Under the pieces are notes generated by a model. The model saw nothing but the letters and a program-made list of their open reading frames with translations, ran no database searches and was not told the origin of the DNA. Of a DNA stretch of 64,000 bases, positions 26,567 through 38,228 are shown one piece after another. The DNA is taken from contig CAWIHA010000025.1 of assembly GCA_963835855.1 (NCBI GenBank), positions 130,671 through 194,670 on the forward strand, written 5' to 3'. Every line of letters begins with the position of its first letter. The stretch's first letter is position 1. Origin of the DNA: CAWIHA01 sp963835855 (GTDB lineage Bacteria; Acidobacteriota; Terriglobia; Bryobacterales; Bryobacteraceae). Both the position numbers and the translations under genes were made by a program.

Positions 26567-26796
26567 CTTTGCGCCTCCTACATTCAGCGTAGCTCCGAAA
26601 CCGGGTAGTGGCAAGCGGGCGGGGTGTCTGAGAGGTGCGTCGATCATTCAGGCGCGGTCCGATTAACGCGTTGGAGCTCCTGTCTCGGGTTCGTGTTCGA
26701 GCTGTTCGGGACAGTGCTCGTGGATGGGCCTGCCATGGGCCGTGATGATATGTTGGCCCGGCAGTATTGGCTCAAGGCAAAGGGGACAATCCCGTG

Positions 26797-29436
<2,640 letters not shown>

Positions 29437-29476
29437 AGGGCGCTCCAAATATTAGCGTAATGCTGTCAACTATCAT

Positions 29477-29486
29477 TAGTATACTA
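29477..29486. promoter_or_regulatory. Short palindrome upstream of clpB
   Basis: TAGTATACTA is a perfect 10-bp palindrome in an AT-rich patch about 40 bases upstream of the clpB start. It may mark an operator or overlap the -10 element; it is not a CIRCE or HAIR element. Confidence 0.3.
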
Positions 29487-29513
29487 CTATAAGACCGTCG
29501 CGTAAGTCCCTCC

Positions 29514-31106
29514 CTACCGCCGCAACCGGACAATAAGCCCTTGCGCTTCCTCAAGTTGCCACAGCGCGGTCATTGCGAAATACACCAAGGTATAGGGGAT
29601 GAGAATCGCGGCTCCCGCCAGGATCGGATTCGCCCGGCCAAGCGCGATCTTAATCGCCCAAGCCACGGCCGCGGCGGCGGCCGCGGAGATCCACAGCTTA
29701 GCGAGGAATGCCGCGGAGAGGGCCGTGCGGCCTATGCGCCGGTTCAGCGTGCGCCTCAAGAGCGTGAATTCGACCCAGCCCGCCACGCCCGCGGAAATCG
29801 TGAGGCCGGCCACGCCCCAGCGCGGCTCAATTCCAAGCATCGGCGGCAGAGGGATCGAGCAGAAGTAGCCGAGTGCAGTGGTCAACACCACGCGGATGAT
29901 GGCGTAACGCAGAGGCGTGCGCGTGTCGCGGAGGGCATAATAAGCCGAAGAATACAGGCGGCCGAGCGTCATTGCGAGCAGCCCAACGGTTGCGCCGGCC
30001 AGGATTCCCCAGACGTAGACGGCGTCAGCGTGCCGGAATCGGCCGGTTTGGAGCAGCGCTGCAGCGATCACATCGCCCAGCGCGAGAAAGCCCATCGCAG
30101 CCGGAACGATGAAGAAGGCGATCTGCCGCAGGCCCGAGTTGAGCCGGCGGCGCAGGTGGGCGGCAACCTCTTCGGCCGTGCCGAGCGCGCTCGACATCAC
30201 CGGCAACTCCGCCGCCGACACCGACATGCCAAACAAGCTCACCGGCAGCGTATAGAGGAGCTGTGCGTTGAACAGGCCCGTGACGGCGCCGGTCGGCAGC
30301 AGGCTCGCGAGCAGCGTATCGATATAGGCGCTGATCTGCACGACTCCCCGGCTGATGAAGACCGGCACAAAGTTCCGCATGACGGTCCGAACGTTTTCCG
30401 ATCGCACACTGAAGGACACGCGCAGGCGCCGGGCCAGGAGCAGCACCCAGGGGAGCTGGACGGCAAATTGCAATCCGCTGCCGGCGACCGAGCCCCACGC
30501 CAGAGCCACGGCCAGCCGCGTCTGATCTAGCCGGCTGCCGAACGCCAGCAGGGTCGCGATCATCGCCACGTTCCAGATCACCGGTGCGGTGTAGGAGAGG
30601 AAAAACCGCCGATGACTGTTTAGGATCCCGAGGCACCACGCCGAGAGCACCAGCAGACCGGCGCCGGGAAACAGAATTCGCACCAGCCGGATGCTCAGCT
30701 CGCGCTTGGGGCCGGTGAAGCCCGGCGCGATGGCCTCGATCAGGTACGGCGTGGCGAGCACGCCCGCGAGCACCAGCACCGACGTAATGAGCGCAAGGAT
30801 TGCCGCGATCGCTCCTGCGACGTGGCCGGCCTCTTCGTCGTCCTCGCGCGCGAGCAGGCTCGCATAGACCGGGATGAAGGACGCCGAGAGCACGCCCTCG
30901 CCGAAAAGATTCTGCAAAAAATTCGGAATGCGAAACGCCGCGTTGAAAGCGTCGGCGGCGTCCGAGGCCAAGCCGAAGTAGTGCGAGAAGACGCGCAGCC
31001 GCACCAGTCCCATGATGCGGCTGAGCAGAATGCCTGCCGCGACCAGGAACGCGAGCCGCCCGGTCGATGCTTCGCGTCTCTTATCGAGCCGGGAGGAGAT
31101 GGTCAT
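29514..31106 (-). CDS. murJ: Lipid II flippase MurJ
   Basis: 530 residues from the ATG at 31106. It is a polytopic membrane protein with about 14 helices. Family blocks: SRIMGLVRLRVFSHYFG near the N-terminus, AFNAAFRIPNFLQNLFGEG, and SASFIPVY. MurJ flips the peptidoglycan precursor lipid II across the inner membrane. The open frame continues upstream to 31466 but that part is unrelated sequence. No ribosome site is strong (GGTAGG). Essential; expected intact. Confidence 0.93.
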   Translation of the reverse strand: MTISSRLDKRREASTGRLAFLVAAGILLSRIMGLVRLRVFSHYFGLASDAADAFNAAFRIPNFLQNLFGEGVLSASFIPVYASLLAREDDEEAGHVAGAIAAILALITSVLVLAGVLATPYLIEAIAPGFTGPKRELSIRLVRILFPGAGLLVLSAWCLGILNSHRRFFLSYTAPVIWNVAMIATLLAFGSRLDQTRLAVALAWGSVAGSGLQFAVQLPWVLLLARRLRVSFSVRSENVRTVMRNFVPVFISRGVVQISAYIDTLLASLLPTGAVTGLFNAQLLYTLPVSLFGMSVSAAELPVMSSALGTAEEVAAHLRRRLNSGLRQIAFFIVPAAMGFLALGDVIAAALLQTGRFRHADAVYVWGILAGATVGLLAMTLGRLYSSAYYALRDTRTPLRYAIIRVVLTTALGYFCSIPLPPMLGIEPRWGVAGLTISAGVAGWVEFTLLRRTLNRRIGRTALSAAFLAKLWISAAAAAAVAWAIKIALGRANPILAGAAILIPYTLVYFAMTALWQLEEAQGLIVRLRR

Positions 31107-31295
31107 GGGACGGGCACCTACCAGCTTATCAGCGCGGTCCCTGGCCGGTTGAAAAAAGCCCGGTACCGGCGCCGCCAGCCGGGGTACAATAGACGGTTCT
31201 GTTTCCAGAAGACTAGGCGTGACCGTTGCCAGATTTAAGCGGCTGTGCCTGTCGGCGTAGCCGCAAACTGGCGCGGTTCGCACAAGGAGTGAGCC

Positions 31296-32645
31296 GTGTC
31301 CCAAATGACGAAGTTTCTGCTGAACGATGACCAGATTCCGCAGGCATGGGTGAATGTCCTGCCCTACTTGAAACAGCCGCTCGATCCGCCGCTGGACCCG
31401 CGGACGCGCCAGCCGATCGGCCCCGAAGCGCTGCAGCCGATCTTTCCGATGGCGCTGATCGAGCAAGAGTTCTCGCCGAAGCCCGAGATCGAAATTCCCG
31501 GCGAAGTACTCGACATTTACAAACTATGGCGGCCGACGCCGCTCTACCGTGCGCGCCGCCTGGAGAAAGCGCTCGACACGCCCGCGCGCATTTACTACAA
31601 GTACGAAGGCGCGAGCCCCGCTGGCAGCCACAAACCCAACACCGCGGTCGCGCAGGCGTATTACAACAAAAAGGCCGGCATCCGGCGGCTCGCAACGGAA
31701 ACCGGCGCCGGGCAATGGGGCAGCGCGCTCGCGCTCGCCTGCCGCATGTTCGACCTCGAGTGCACGGTCTACATGGTCAAGGTCAGCTATCGAGCAGAAA
31801 CCCTACCGCCGCATGATGATGAACACCTGGGGCGCTACGTCTATCCCAGCCCGAGCCCGCACACGGAATCAGGCCGGCAGGTGCTGGCCGCCCGATCCGG
31901 ATTCGCCCGGCAGCCTGGGCATCGCGATCAGCGAAGCGGTCGAGGACGCCGCGACGCACGGCGACACGAACTACTCGCTCGGCAGCGTGCTGAACCACGT
32001 GCTCCTCCACCAGACCGTGATCGGCCAGGAGGCCAAGCGGCAGATGGCGCTGGCTGGGGAGAGCCCGATGTCGTCATCGGCTGCTTTGGCGGCGGCAGCA
32101 ACTTCGGCGGCATCGCGTTGCCTTATGTGCTGGACGAGCTCAAGGGCGCGCGGGTGCGTCTGGTGGCCGATCGAGCCGTCGGCATGTCCCAGCCTGACCA
32201 AGGGCGATACGCCTACGATTTCGGCGACACGGCCAAGCTGACGCCGCTGCTGAAATGTACACGCTCGGACACGATTTCGTTCCACCCGGTATCCACGCAG
32301 GCGGCCTGCGCTATCACGGCGCTTCCCCGCTGCTCAGCAATCTCTTGAAACACGGCATCCTCGAGGCGCGCGCCTTGAAGCAGCTCCCGGTATTCGAGGC
32401 GGCCGTGACGTTCGCGCAGACCGAAGGCATCCTGCCCGCGCCCGAGTCCGCGCACGCGATCCGGGCCGTCATTCGACGAAGCGGAAGCTGCGCGTGCGGA
32501 AGGTAAGCCGCGCGTGATCCTGTTCAACCTGAGCGGGCACGGGCATTTCGATCTCGCTGCTTACGACGCGTATCTCTCAGACAAGCTGCAGGACTACGAG
32601 TACCCGGGCGCGGCGATCGCGGAGGCGATGGAAGCGCTACCGTAA
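31296..32645 (+). pseudogene. trpB: Tryptophan synthase beta chain, TrpB2 type, with six frameshifts
   Basis: Starts at GTG 31296 with AGGAG upstream. TrpB2 motifs appear in order but in alternating frames: ASPAGSHKPNTA (with the PLP Lys) and ATETGAGQWGSALA in frame one, PYRRMMMNTWGA in frame two, YPSPSPHTESGRQ in frame one, GSLGIAISEAVEDAA and LNHVLLHQTVIG in frame two, GCFGGGSNFGG in frame one, HAGGLRYHGASPLLS in frame three, and NLSGHGHFDL in frame one. So shifts lie near 31790, 31840, 31890, 32055, 32250 and 32470. Such clustered, mutually cancelling shifts are more typical of sequence error than natural decay. The enzyme makes tryptophan from indole and serine. Confidence 0.8.
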
Positions 32646-32658
32646 CGAAAGTTCACAC

Positions 32659-33792
32659 CTAGTGATCGTCTTCAACCGGGCCGGCTGCCTCAGGCGGCCC
32701 GGGCGCGGTTGTGCGCCCCCACGCGCTGGTCTCCCAGTTGTGCGTAACAGCCCGCTCGCTGATCCAGGGCGGAAGCCGCATGGACAGGTACTGCGCGAGC
32801 ACGTTGGCGTACGGCTCGTACATGCTCTTGAGTGCAGCGAGCCTGGCCTGGGCTTCCGGCCCCCCGGTGAGCGGCATCCCTGCCGCAGCAAGCGCGTTGC
32901 GCACGCGCGCGAATACGGGGTCCGGCAAGCGGTCGGGGTCCGGTTTTCGCGGCGATCTCTTAAGGATTTGCGCAATATCGACCACGGTATGGCGCGCTAT
33001 TGCGAATGTCAGGCTGGCTTGCCACTCGGGTGCGTCCTTCACTCCCACCAGCATCAGCGCGCACGCGTCGAGGATCGTCGTGATTGCCTGGAGCCATGAT
33101 TGGTTGTCGTGCTGCGATCGGAAGTAACTGAGCACGGGATACGAGATGTGGCTCTCGAGCAGTTCCGCGGTCCAGCGCTCGAGCTCGTGCAGAGTGGAAT
33201 CGAGTCCGCTCAGGTTGCCCCGGTGACGGCTGAGCAGCTCGACCGCGCTCGAAGGCGAGCCCGCGCGCGAATCCATCAGCGCGATGTTCACCTCCCGCCG
33301 CGAGAACGCCTGGTAAAGCACGGGCAAATACCCGATGACGATCGCCAGGAACCCGAAGCCCAGGCCCGCTTCGATGATTGTGAGTGCCCGCTCTTGCGGC
33401 GAGCGCGGCGTCACGTCGCCCAGGCCGAGCGTGAAAAAAGTGGTGCCGCTCATATAGAGGTCGGTAGCGAAATTGGGCCGTCGCTCGGGCGCGCTGAGCG
33501 CTGAGCCGAGCGCCCAGTGCAGCATCGCAAAGCCGAGGATCATCGCGACCGCCCATACGGTCAGCAGGAAGAGCGTTGATAGCGGGCCGTAGTAGCTGAG
33601 GAAGGTTTCGCGCCGCCGGTTGGTCCGGACCAGGTTCGCGAGCGCCGACCAGGGCCGCCACGTCAAGCGGTAGAAGAGCGCGGTAAGGCGGATGCGCCGC
33701 GTCACGCGCCTGGGCAGGATGATGGTCTCGAACGAATCCCACAGGACGACGACGATAATGATCCCGCCCAATACGCCCAAAAAGACGCCCAT
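32659..33792 (-). CDS. Two-helix potassium channel-like protein
   Basis: 377 residues. An N-terminal helix (VFLGVLGGIIIVVVLWD), a membrane segment around 75-95, then the pore TTFFTLGLGDVTP at about 115-127, and a second helix (LGFGFLAIVIGYLPVL). The filter reads TLGLGD instead of the usual TVGYGD. The C-terminal ~200 residues are soluble, helical and of unknown type. It should be a tetrameric cation channel in the inner membrane; K+ preference with this filter is unsure. Convergent with trpB2, stop codons 14 bases apart. Confidence 0.8.
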   Translation of the reverse strand: MGVFLGVLGGIIIVVVLWDSFETIILPRRVTRRIRLTALFYRLTWRPWSALANLVRTNRRRETFLSYYGPLSTLFLLTVWAVAMILGFAMLHWALGSALSAPERRPNFATDLYMSGTTFFTLGLGDVTPRSPQERALTIIEAGLGFGFLAIVIGYLPVLYQAFSRREVNIALMDSRAGSPSSAVELLSRHRGNLSGLDSTLHELERWTAELLESHISYPVLSYFRSQHDNQSWLQAITTILDACALMLVGVKDAPEWQASLTFAIARHTVVDIAQILKRSPRKPDPDRLPDPVFARVRNALAAAGMPLTGGPEAQARLAALKSMYEPYANVLAQYLSMRLPPWISERAVTHNWETSAWGRTTAPGPPEAAGPVEDDH

Positions 33793-33980
33793 GGCCCCTA
33801 GCTCAATCGTATCCTAGCGGAACACCGGGTACAGGCATCAAAAACTGCCCCCACCCGGCCTGCAACCCACTTCCTGCAATCCACCCTCCGCTGGAGCCGG
33901 TCTCATCCCTGATCCAGGACTGATCGGAAGCCTTGCCCTCTGCAAATTGCGATCCGCGCTGGGGATTTATGGGACCGGCC

Positions 33981-34970
33981 CTAATAGGCCCAGCGCCAGA
34001 GGTTTGCGCCGGCCGTGTAGCCGGCGCCGACGGCTACGAACAGGACCAGATCGCCCCGCTTGAGCTTGCCGCTTGAAATCGCGTCGCGCGTGGCGAGCGG
34101 GATGCTGCCCGAAGTGGTGTTGCCGTACCTGTCGATATTGATGATGACGCGCTCCGCATCGAGACCTAGGCGGTCGGCGGTCGCTGTGATGATGCGGCGG
34201 TTGGCCTGATGCGGAATCAGGCACGCAATATCCTCCGCCTTGAGGCCGTTTCTGTCGAGCAACTCCTTGCAAACCTCGTACATTTTCCTTACGGCGTACT
34301 TGAAGACCTGCTGCCCGTCCTGGTGGACGTAATGCAACCGGTTCTGGACCGTCTCGAAAGATGCGGGCATGCGGCTGCCTCCCGCCGGCATGTTCAGGAA
34401 CTGGCCCCCGAAGCCTTCAATCTGATTCAGAAAGTCGATGAAGCCTGCCGAATCGTCCTCGGCCGTTTCAACCAGCATCGCGCCAGCGCCATCGCCGAAC
34501 AAAATGCAGGTGGCACGGTCGGTGTAGTCGATGATGCGCGACATGGTGTCTGCGCCGATGACGAGAACTTTGCGGTGGAAGCCGGAAGCAACTAGTTGCG
34601 CGGCCGTTGTCAGGCCATAGAGGAAGCTCGAGCATGCCGCCATCAGGTCGAATCCCCACACGCGCTTGGCCCCGAGCCGGTCCTGCACCAGGCAGGCGGT
34701 TGAGGGAAATAGCATGTCCGGCGTGACTGTACACACCAGAATGGCATCCAGCCCGGAAGCGTCGAGCCCGCGCTGCGCCAGCGTTTCCTTAGCCGCCGCG
34801 ACCGCGAGATCCGAGGTGGCTATATCGGGATCGGCTATGTGACGCTCGGAAATTCCGGTCCGCTCGAGGATCCATTCGTTGTTCGTCTCGACCATCTTTT
34901 CCAAATCGAAGTTGGTCAGGACGCGAGGTGGAACATAGCAGCCGAGCGCGCTGATTTTGGCTTTGGGCAC
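33981..34970 (-). CDS. fabH: Beta-ketoacyl-ACP synthase III
   Basis: 329 residues, the normal length, from a GTG start with GGAGG five bases upstream. Catalytic triad: Cys113 in AACSSFLYG, His254 in PHQANRR and Asn284 in GNTTSGSIP. It starts fatty acid synthesis by condensing acetyl-CoA (or branched acyl-CoA) with malonyl-ACP. It stands alone, not in a plsX-fabH-fabD cluster. Divergent from the SprT-like gene, with an 80-base gap. Confidence 0.95.
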   Translation of the reverse strand: MPKAKISALGCYVPPRVLTNFDLEKMVETNNEWILERTGISERHIADPDIATSDLAVAAAKETLAQRGLDASGLDAILVCTVTPDMLFPSTACLVQDRLGAKRVWGFDLMAACSSFLYGLTTAAQLVASGFHRKVLVIGADTMSRIIDYTDRATCILFGDGAGAMLVETAEDDSAGFIDFLNQIEGFGGQFLNMPAGGSRMPASFETVQNRLHYVHQDGQQVFKYAVRKMYEVCKELLDRNGLKAEDIACLIPHQANRRIITATADRLGLDAERVIINIDRYGNTTSGSIPLATRDAISSGKLKRGDLVLFVAVGAGYTAGANLWRWAY

Positions 34971-35049
34971 GAATCCTCCGGTTAAACGGCTCGAAATGAT
35001 GTCAGACCTAACCTGCTATCTTAACTTGCTACCGTAGAAGTCTGGAAGC

Positions 35050-35757
35050 ATGCAAGTCGAGGCTGCCCTGTTCTTCGAGACGCCGGAGGAGATCTACCGG
35101 CGTGTTTTTCGCGAGTTGAAGCCGAAAAGCCGCCTCCCGGCGATCACGGTCGAGTTTTGCGAGTTCGCCAATCCGGACAGCTTCGCCCGGTTCGCCGAAG
35201 GGAAGATCCACATCCGGATGAGCGACTTGCTCGAGGGGGCACCGGCGCCAATTCTGGAAGCTTTGGCTCACATTTTGCTGGGAAAGCTGCTGCGGCGGCC
35301 GGTCGCCGGAATCTATGCTTACCGTTATCGCCTATATCTGAGCCGGCGTGACATGCGGCACAGGATCCACCTGATCCGGCAAATTCGCGGCCGCAAGTTC
35401 ATTTCCGGTCCGCAAGGCGCCCACTACAACCTCGAAACCGTCTTTGAAGAGTTGAACGGCAAGTACTTTAACGGACTGCTGGCCCGGCCGATGCTCGGTT
35501 GGAGCCGCCGGCCCTCGCGCAGCACGCTCGGCCATTACGACGCGTCGCACAACGCGATCATCATCAGCCGCCTGCTGGACAACTCCGCGGCGCCGCGGCT
35601 CGCACTCGAATATGTTCTCTTCCACGAGATGCTGCACTTGCGCTTTCCAGCGCGGGAGCGCGGCGCGAGACGGCGGGTACACACCGCGGAATTCCGCGAA
35701 GCGGAATGCTCATTCGGCCGTTTGAAGGACGCTAAGGAAATACTGAAGAGACTCTAG
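35050..35757 (+). CDS. SprT-like zinc metallopeptidase
   Basis: 235 residues. H192EMLH196 is an HExxH zinc motif near the C-terminus, preceded by LEYVLF, as in SprT/WLM-type families; TLGHYDASHNAIIIS before it is the typical strand pair. The N-terminal ~110 residues are basic and unassigned. Bacterial SprT-like proteins have no well-defined role; the eukaryotic relative Spartan degrades DNA-protein crosslinks. A hairpin follows the gene. Confidence 0.72.
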   Translation: MQVEAALFFETPEEIYRRVFRELKPKSRLPAITVEFCEFANPDSFARFAEGKIHIRMSDLLEGAPAPILEALAHILLGKLLRRPVAGIYAYRYRLYLSRRDMRHRIHLIRQIRGRKFISGPQGAHYNLETVFEELNGKYFNGLLARPMLGWSRRPSRSTLGHYDASHNAIIISRLLDNSAAPRLALEYVLFHEMLHLRFPARERGARRRVHTAEFREAECSFGRLKDAKEILKRL

Positions 35758-35764
35758 AGGGAAA

Positions 35765-35794
35765 GGCGGGTGCGCCCCATACACAGCGCCCGCC
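35765..35794. terminator. Hairpin between convergent genes
   Basis: GGCGGGTGC (35765-35773) pairs with GCGCCCGCC (35786-35794), one G-T pair, around a 12-base loop. It lies between converging genes, where a bidirectional terminator is expected, but no T-run follows on either strand. Confidence 0.45.
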
Positions 35795-35813
35795 GGGCCA
35801 GTGATACCCGCCG

Positions 35814-36353
35814 CTAGGTGCCAGACGGCTCTGCGTATTGGGCGAGCAGACGGAGCTGGTCGCGCAGGCGTTCGAGCGCGCTGACCAATGGCTGCACGTC
35901 GACCTTGCCAATACCGAGCTGATGCAAGAGCAAACGGCATTCGACGGCAGCCATGGCGTACCAGAAAAACACCCTGTGTTTCAACAACGCTCTGGCCAGG
36001 TCCGGCCTGTCCTGCGGTGCGTGCAACAACAGCAACTTGGCCACCGCGAACAACCGGTCAAAATCGCGGCTTAGGCAGCGCAAATACGTGCGGAAGAGGC
36101 GCTGCCGCTCCACGTGCAGCTTCCTGCGGATTTTCGGCGAGAAGCCCGGCTGGGCCGCCAGAAACTCGTAATCCGCCTCGGAGAAGAGCCGTTCCATCGG
36201 CCGATAATTGGCGGCAGAGAAGTCGCGGCACCACTCCAGGCCCAGGTCGGCGGTCTCCTTCCTTTCCCGCGCGACTAGCCGGCGGAAAAGAAAGAAAAAC
36301 GCAATGGCAGCCAGAACGGACAGTACCGCGGCGCCCGACAACGCTAGATTCAT
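35814..36353 (-). CDS. Hypothetical protein with one N-terminal membrane helix
   Basis: 179 residues. The first 25 residues form a membrane anchor (LSGAAVLSVLAAIAFFFLF) followed by RRLVARERK, so the rest is probably cytoplasmic. The soluble part is alpha-helical and rich in Arg/Leu with no recognised motif. Downstream of the convergent hairpin at 35765. Function unknown. Confidence 0.6.
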   Translation of the reverse strand: MNLALSGAAVLSVLAAIAFFFLFRRLVARERKETADLGLEWCRDFSAANYRPMERLFSEADYEFLAAQPGFSPKIRRKLHVERQRLFRTYLRCLSRDFDRLFAVAKLLLLHAPQDRPDLARALLKHRVFFWYAMAAVECRLLLHQLGIGKVDVQPLVSALERLRDQLRLLAQYAEPSGT

Positions 36354-36458
36354 CGCTCGTTCCTCAGTTCCAACACCCCGTACAGAATAAACCGGGGCGC
36401 TTCGAAATGCAATGGGGAGGCCACATATCAGTGGAATTTCCCGGTAATGTACCGCACA

Positions 36459-37283
36459 TTACTTACGCGCTGCGCGCCGCAAGGTGGAATTTATCGATGC
36501 AAGCTGCTGAAGCAATTCATCTTCCTCGCCGGCACCCCATTGCTTCCGGATCAGTACCTTTCGGGCTTCCCCCCGTGGGTTTAAACAAACGATCCAAACC
36601 AGCAAGCAAACGAGCGAAGTGCTCATCAGTGCAATGTTCACGCGCTGCGTGACCTGCCAACCCGTGATGTTCCGCACGAGTATTATGGTTGCGCCGCTCA
36701 GGAAGTATCCAGCGAACACGATGCAATGCACCACTAAGTTGCGGCTCAGCGGCACCGGGCACCAGTGCAGAAACAGCGCTAGAAACAGCAGAAACAGGAC
36801 CAGGCTGGACAAAACGCCCCGGTCAAGAACCATAAGACATCGCAGTACCGCGCCAACCACACCTTGCGCTGGACGCCTCAGGTCCAGAGACAGTGTCAGC
36901 GACGAAACGGTCAGCGAGACGGCAAGGCCGGCCAGCAAGGCCCACCGGCTCAGGCTCGCAATCCCTTTGTAATCCTGGAATACAAGAGAATAGAGTTCGA
37001 GCACGATCAGAACATACCATACGAGGTGGATGGGTTCGGTTGCCGCCCATGCCCAGAAGTAAGCGAATGTTCCGAACGGATCGTCCGATGCCTCCCCCCA
37101 TGCGCGCGCTGCAAACGGCGTCAAAGCGAGCAAGACGCCGATCAAGAAGTCAAACACCAGGTAGCCAAAGAAGAAGCGGTACGTCCGGTGCAGACCGGTC
37201 TTCCAGATGCGAATTGCCAGGAGCAGCTTGCCGCCAATCGTCAGCCACCACGTGTAGCGCTCGAGCGCTGCGAGGGTTGACAT
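36459..37283 (-). CDS. Hypothetical multi-pass membrane protein
   Basis: 274 residues from the ATG at 37283 (an upstream TTG at 37295 is possible). Seven hydrophobic segments can be counted, ending with VNIALMSTSLVCLLVWIVCL and a soluble basic tail. Conserved-looking charged residues (EPIHLVWY, NITGW) lie between helices. No family recognised. Its neighbours give no hint. Acidobacterial genomes often carry several such uncharacterised seven-helix proteins; this is a general impression only. Confidence 0.6.
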   Translation of the reverse strand: MSTLAALERYTWWLTIGGKLLLAIRIWKTGLHRTYRFFFGYLVFDFLIGVLLALTPFAARAWGEASDDPFGTFAYFWAWAATEPIHLVWYVLIVLELYSLVFQDYKGIASLSRWALLAGLAVSLTVSSLTLSLDLRRPAQGVVGAVLRCLMVLDRGVLSSLVLFLLFLALFLHWCPVPLSRNLVVHCIVFAGYFLSGATIILVRNITGWQVTQRVNIALMSTSLVCLLVWIVCLNPRGEARKVLIRKQWGAGEEDELLQQLASINSTLRRAARK

Positions 37284-37295
37284 GGTCACGCCCAA

Positions 37296-37769
37296 AATTC
37301 TAGCATCCTTCCAATACCTTAGAGCCCGAAAAGCAGCGGCCCGGCCCCGGAAACAGACCGGGACCGCTGCGGCTGGCGGAATGCCGCCGCTGACCGAAAC
37401 TCCACGCGCGATCTTCGATCAAGCCCGGATCACCGTGGATTGCCGGGAGGGCTTGGTGCCTGATTTTGTTGCAAAGCGTGGGTGAAGCCGGGTTTGTGCG
37501 GGATCGGATTTTGGGCGGTCTGGACGGCCGCTGTTCCGAGTCCGAGCACCAGAACCAGTAAAGCTTTTCTCAACATTAGTTTATGTCCCTTGGCACGCCA
37601 GATTTCTCACTGGGCTCCGCGGTCAGGTTACGCGCATCCCGCCGCGCGGCATCATCCGTCCGCAAGGTTTTCGGAATTCAGAACAGACTGCCCTCCCGTG
37701 GCACTCTCTCACTTCCCTCGTACAACTCACGGTTTTCGTGTAAAATGAGGACAAAATTACGAGCGGACC
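37296..37769. other. Gap with a large hairpin and one small minus-strand ORF
   Basis: 474 bases. A strong imperfect hairpin lies at 37333-37370: GCAGCGG pairs with CCGCTGC, and CCCGG pairs with CCGGG with one bulged A. A 48-codon frame with a signal-peptide-like start is at 37430-37576 (listed). The rest is featureless. Confidence 0.45.
37430..37576 (-). CDS. Putative small secreted peptide, 48 residues
   Basis: ATG at 37576 to TGA at 37430. The first 20 residues (MLRKALLVLVLGLGTAAVQT) look like a Sec signal peptide, followed by a short Pro/Gln/Asn-rich tail ending GNPR. The upstream AAGGGA is a weak ribosome site. The large hairpin at 37333 lies about 60 bases past the stop. No family recognised. 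Could be a chance frame. Confidence 0.35.
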   Translation of the reverse strand: MLRKALLVLVLGLGTAAVQTAQNPIPHKPGFTHALQQNQAPSPPGNPR

Positions 37770-38228
37770 ATGAGCCAGCACGATCGTCAAGAGAGTCTCG
37801 AACGGGGCGCCGCTAGCGATCTGTGGCGGAACACGCTATCGCAAATTCCCAGCGTCTTCGGCCGCCTGGTGTACTTGTGCTCACTGCGTGACGCGAACAG
37901 CGGGGCGTACCAGCACTACGGCCTGGCGCAGGTGTTCGGCGAAGAAGAGGCCGGCCGGGTGCTCCGCGAAAGCCATCAGCAGATCTTCAGCAATTGGCTT
38001 TGCTTTCCCCTCGAGGAGCAAAAAGCGGATTTGGAGGTCTACCTCTCGGGTTTGGGTGAGCATCGCCGCACGATCCTCGAGACCTGGATTCAACTCACCC
38101 CGTATCAGAACCTAGTGCCCTCGACTGCCCGGGAGGTGGAACGCCAGCTCTATCTCACGGACCTGGAAACAATCCTCGAGTTGCTTAGGGGCGAATACGG
38201 CGCCGCTTCCCCTGATCCAAACGCATAG
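37770..38228 (+). CDS. Hypothetical protein
   Basis: 152 residues, no signal peptide or membrane helix. Helical throughout, with Trp/Tyr-rich patches (SNWLCFPLEEQ, ETWIQLTPYQ). No family recognised. The start ATG is preceded by an AT-rich stretch (TGTAAAATGAGGACAAAATT) that may hold the promoter. Its last 44 bases overlap the end of the convergent XRE/S24 regulator gene. The overlap and close pairing could mean antisense interference between the two transcripts. Confidence 0.6.
   Translation: MSQHDRQESLERGAASDLWRNTLSQIPSVFGRLVYLCSLRDANSGAYQHYGLAQVFGEEEAGRVLRESHQQIFSNWLCFPLEEQKADLEVYLSGLGEHRRTILETWIQLTPYQNLVPSTAREVERQLYLTDLETILELLRGEYGAASPDPNA

Noticed and set aside
29446..29500. CIRCE or HspR box upstream of clpB
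   Set aside because: Only a 10-bp palindrome (TAGTATACTA) is present; neither the CIRCE nor HAIR consensus is found.
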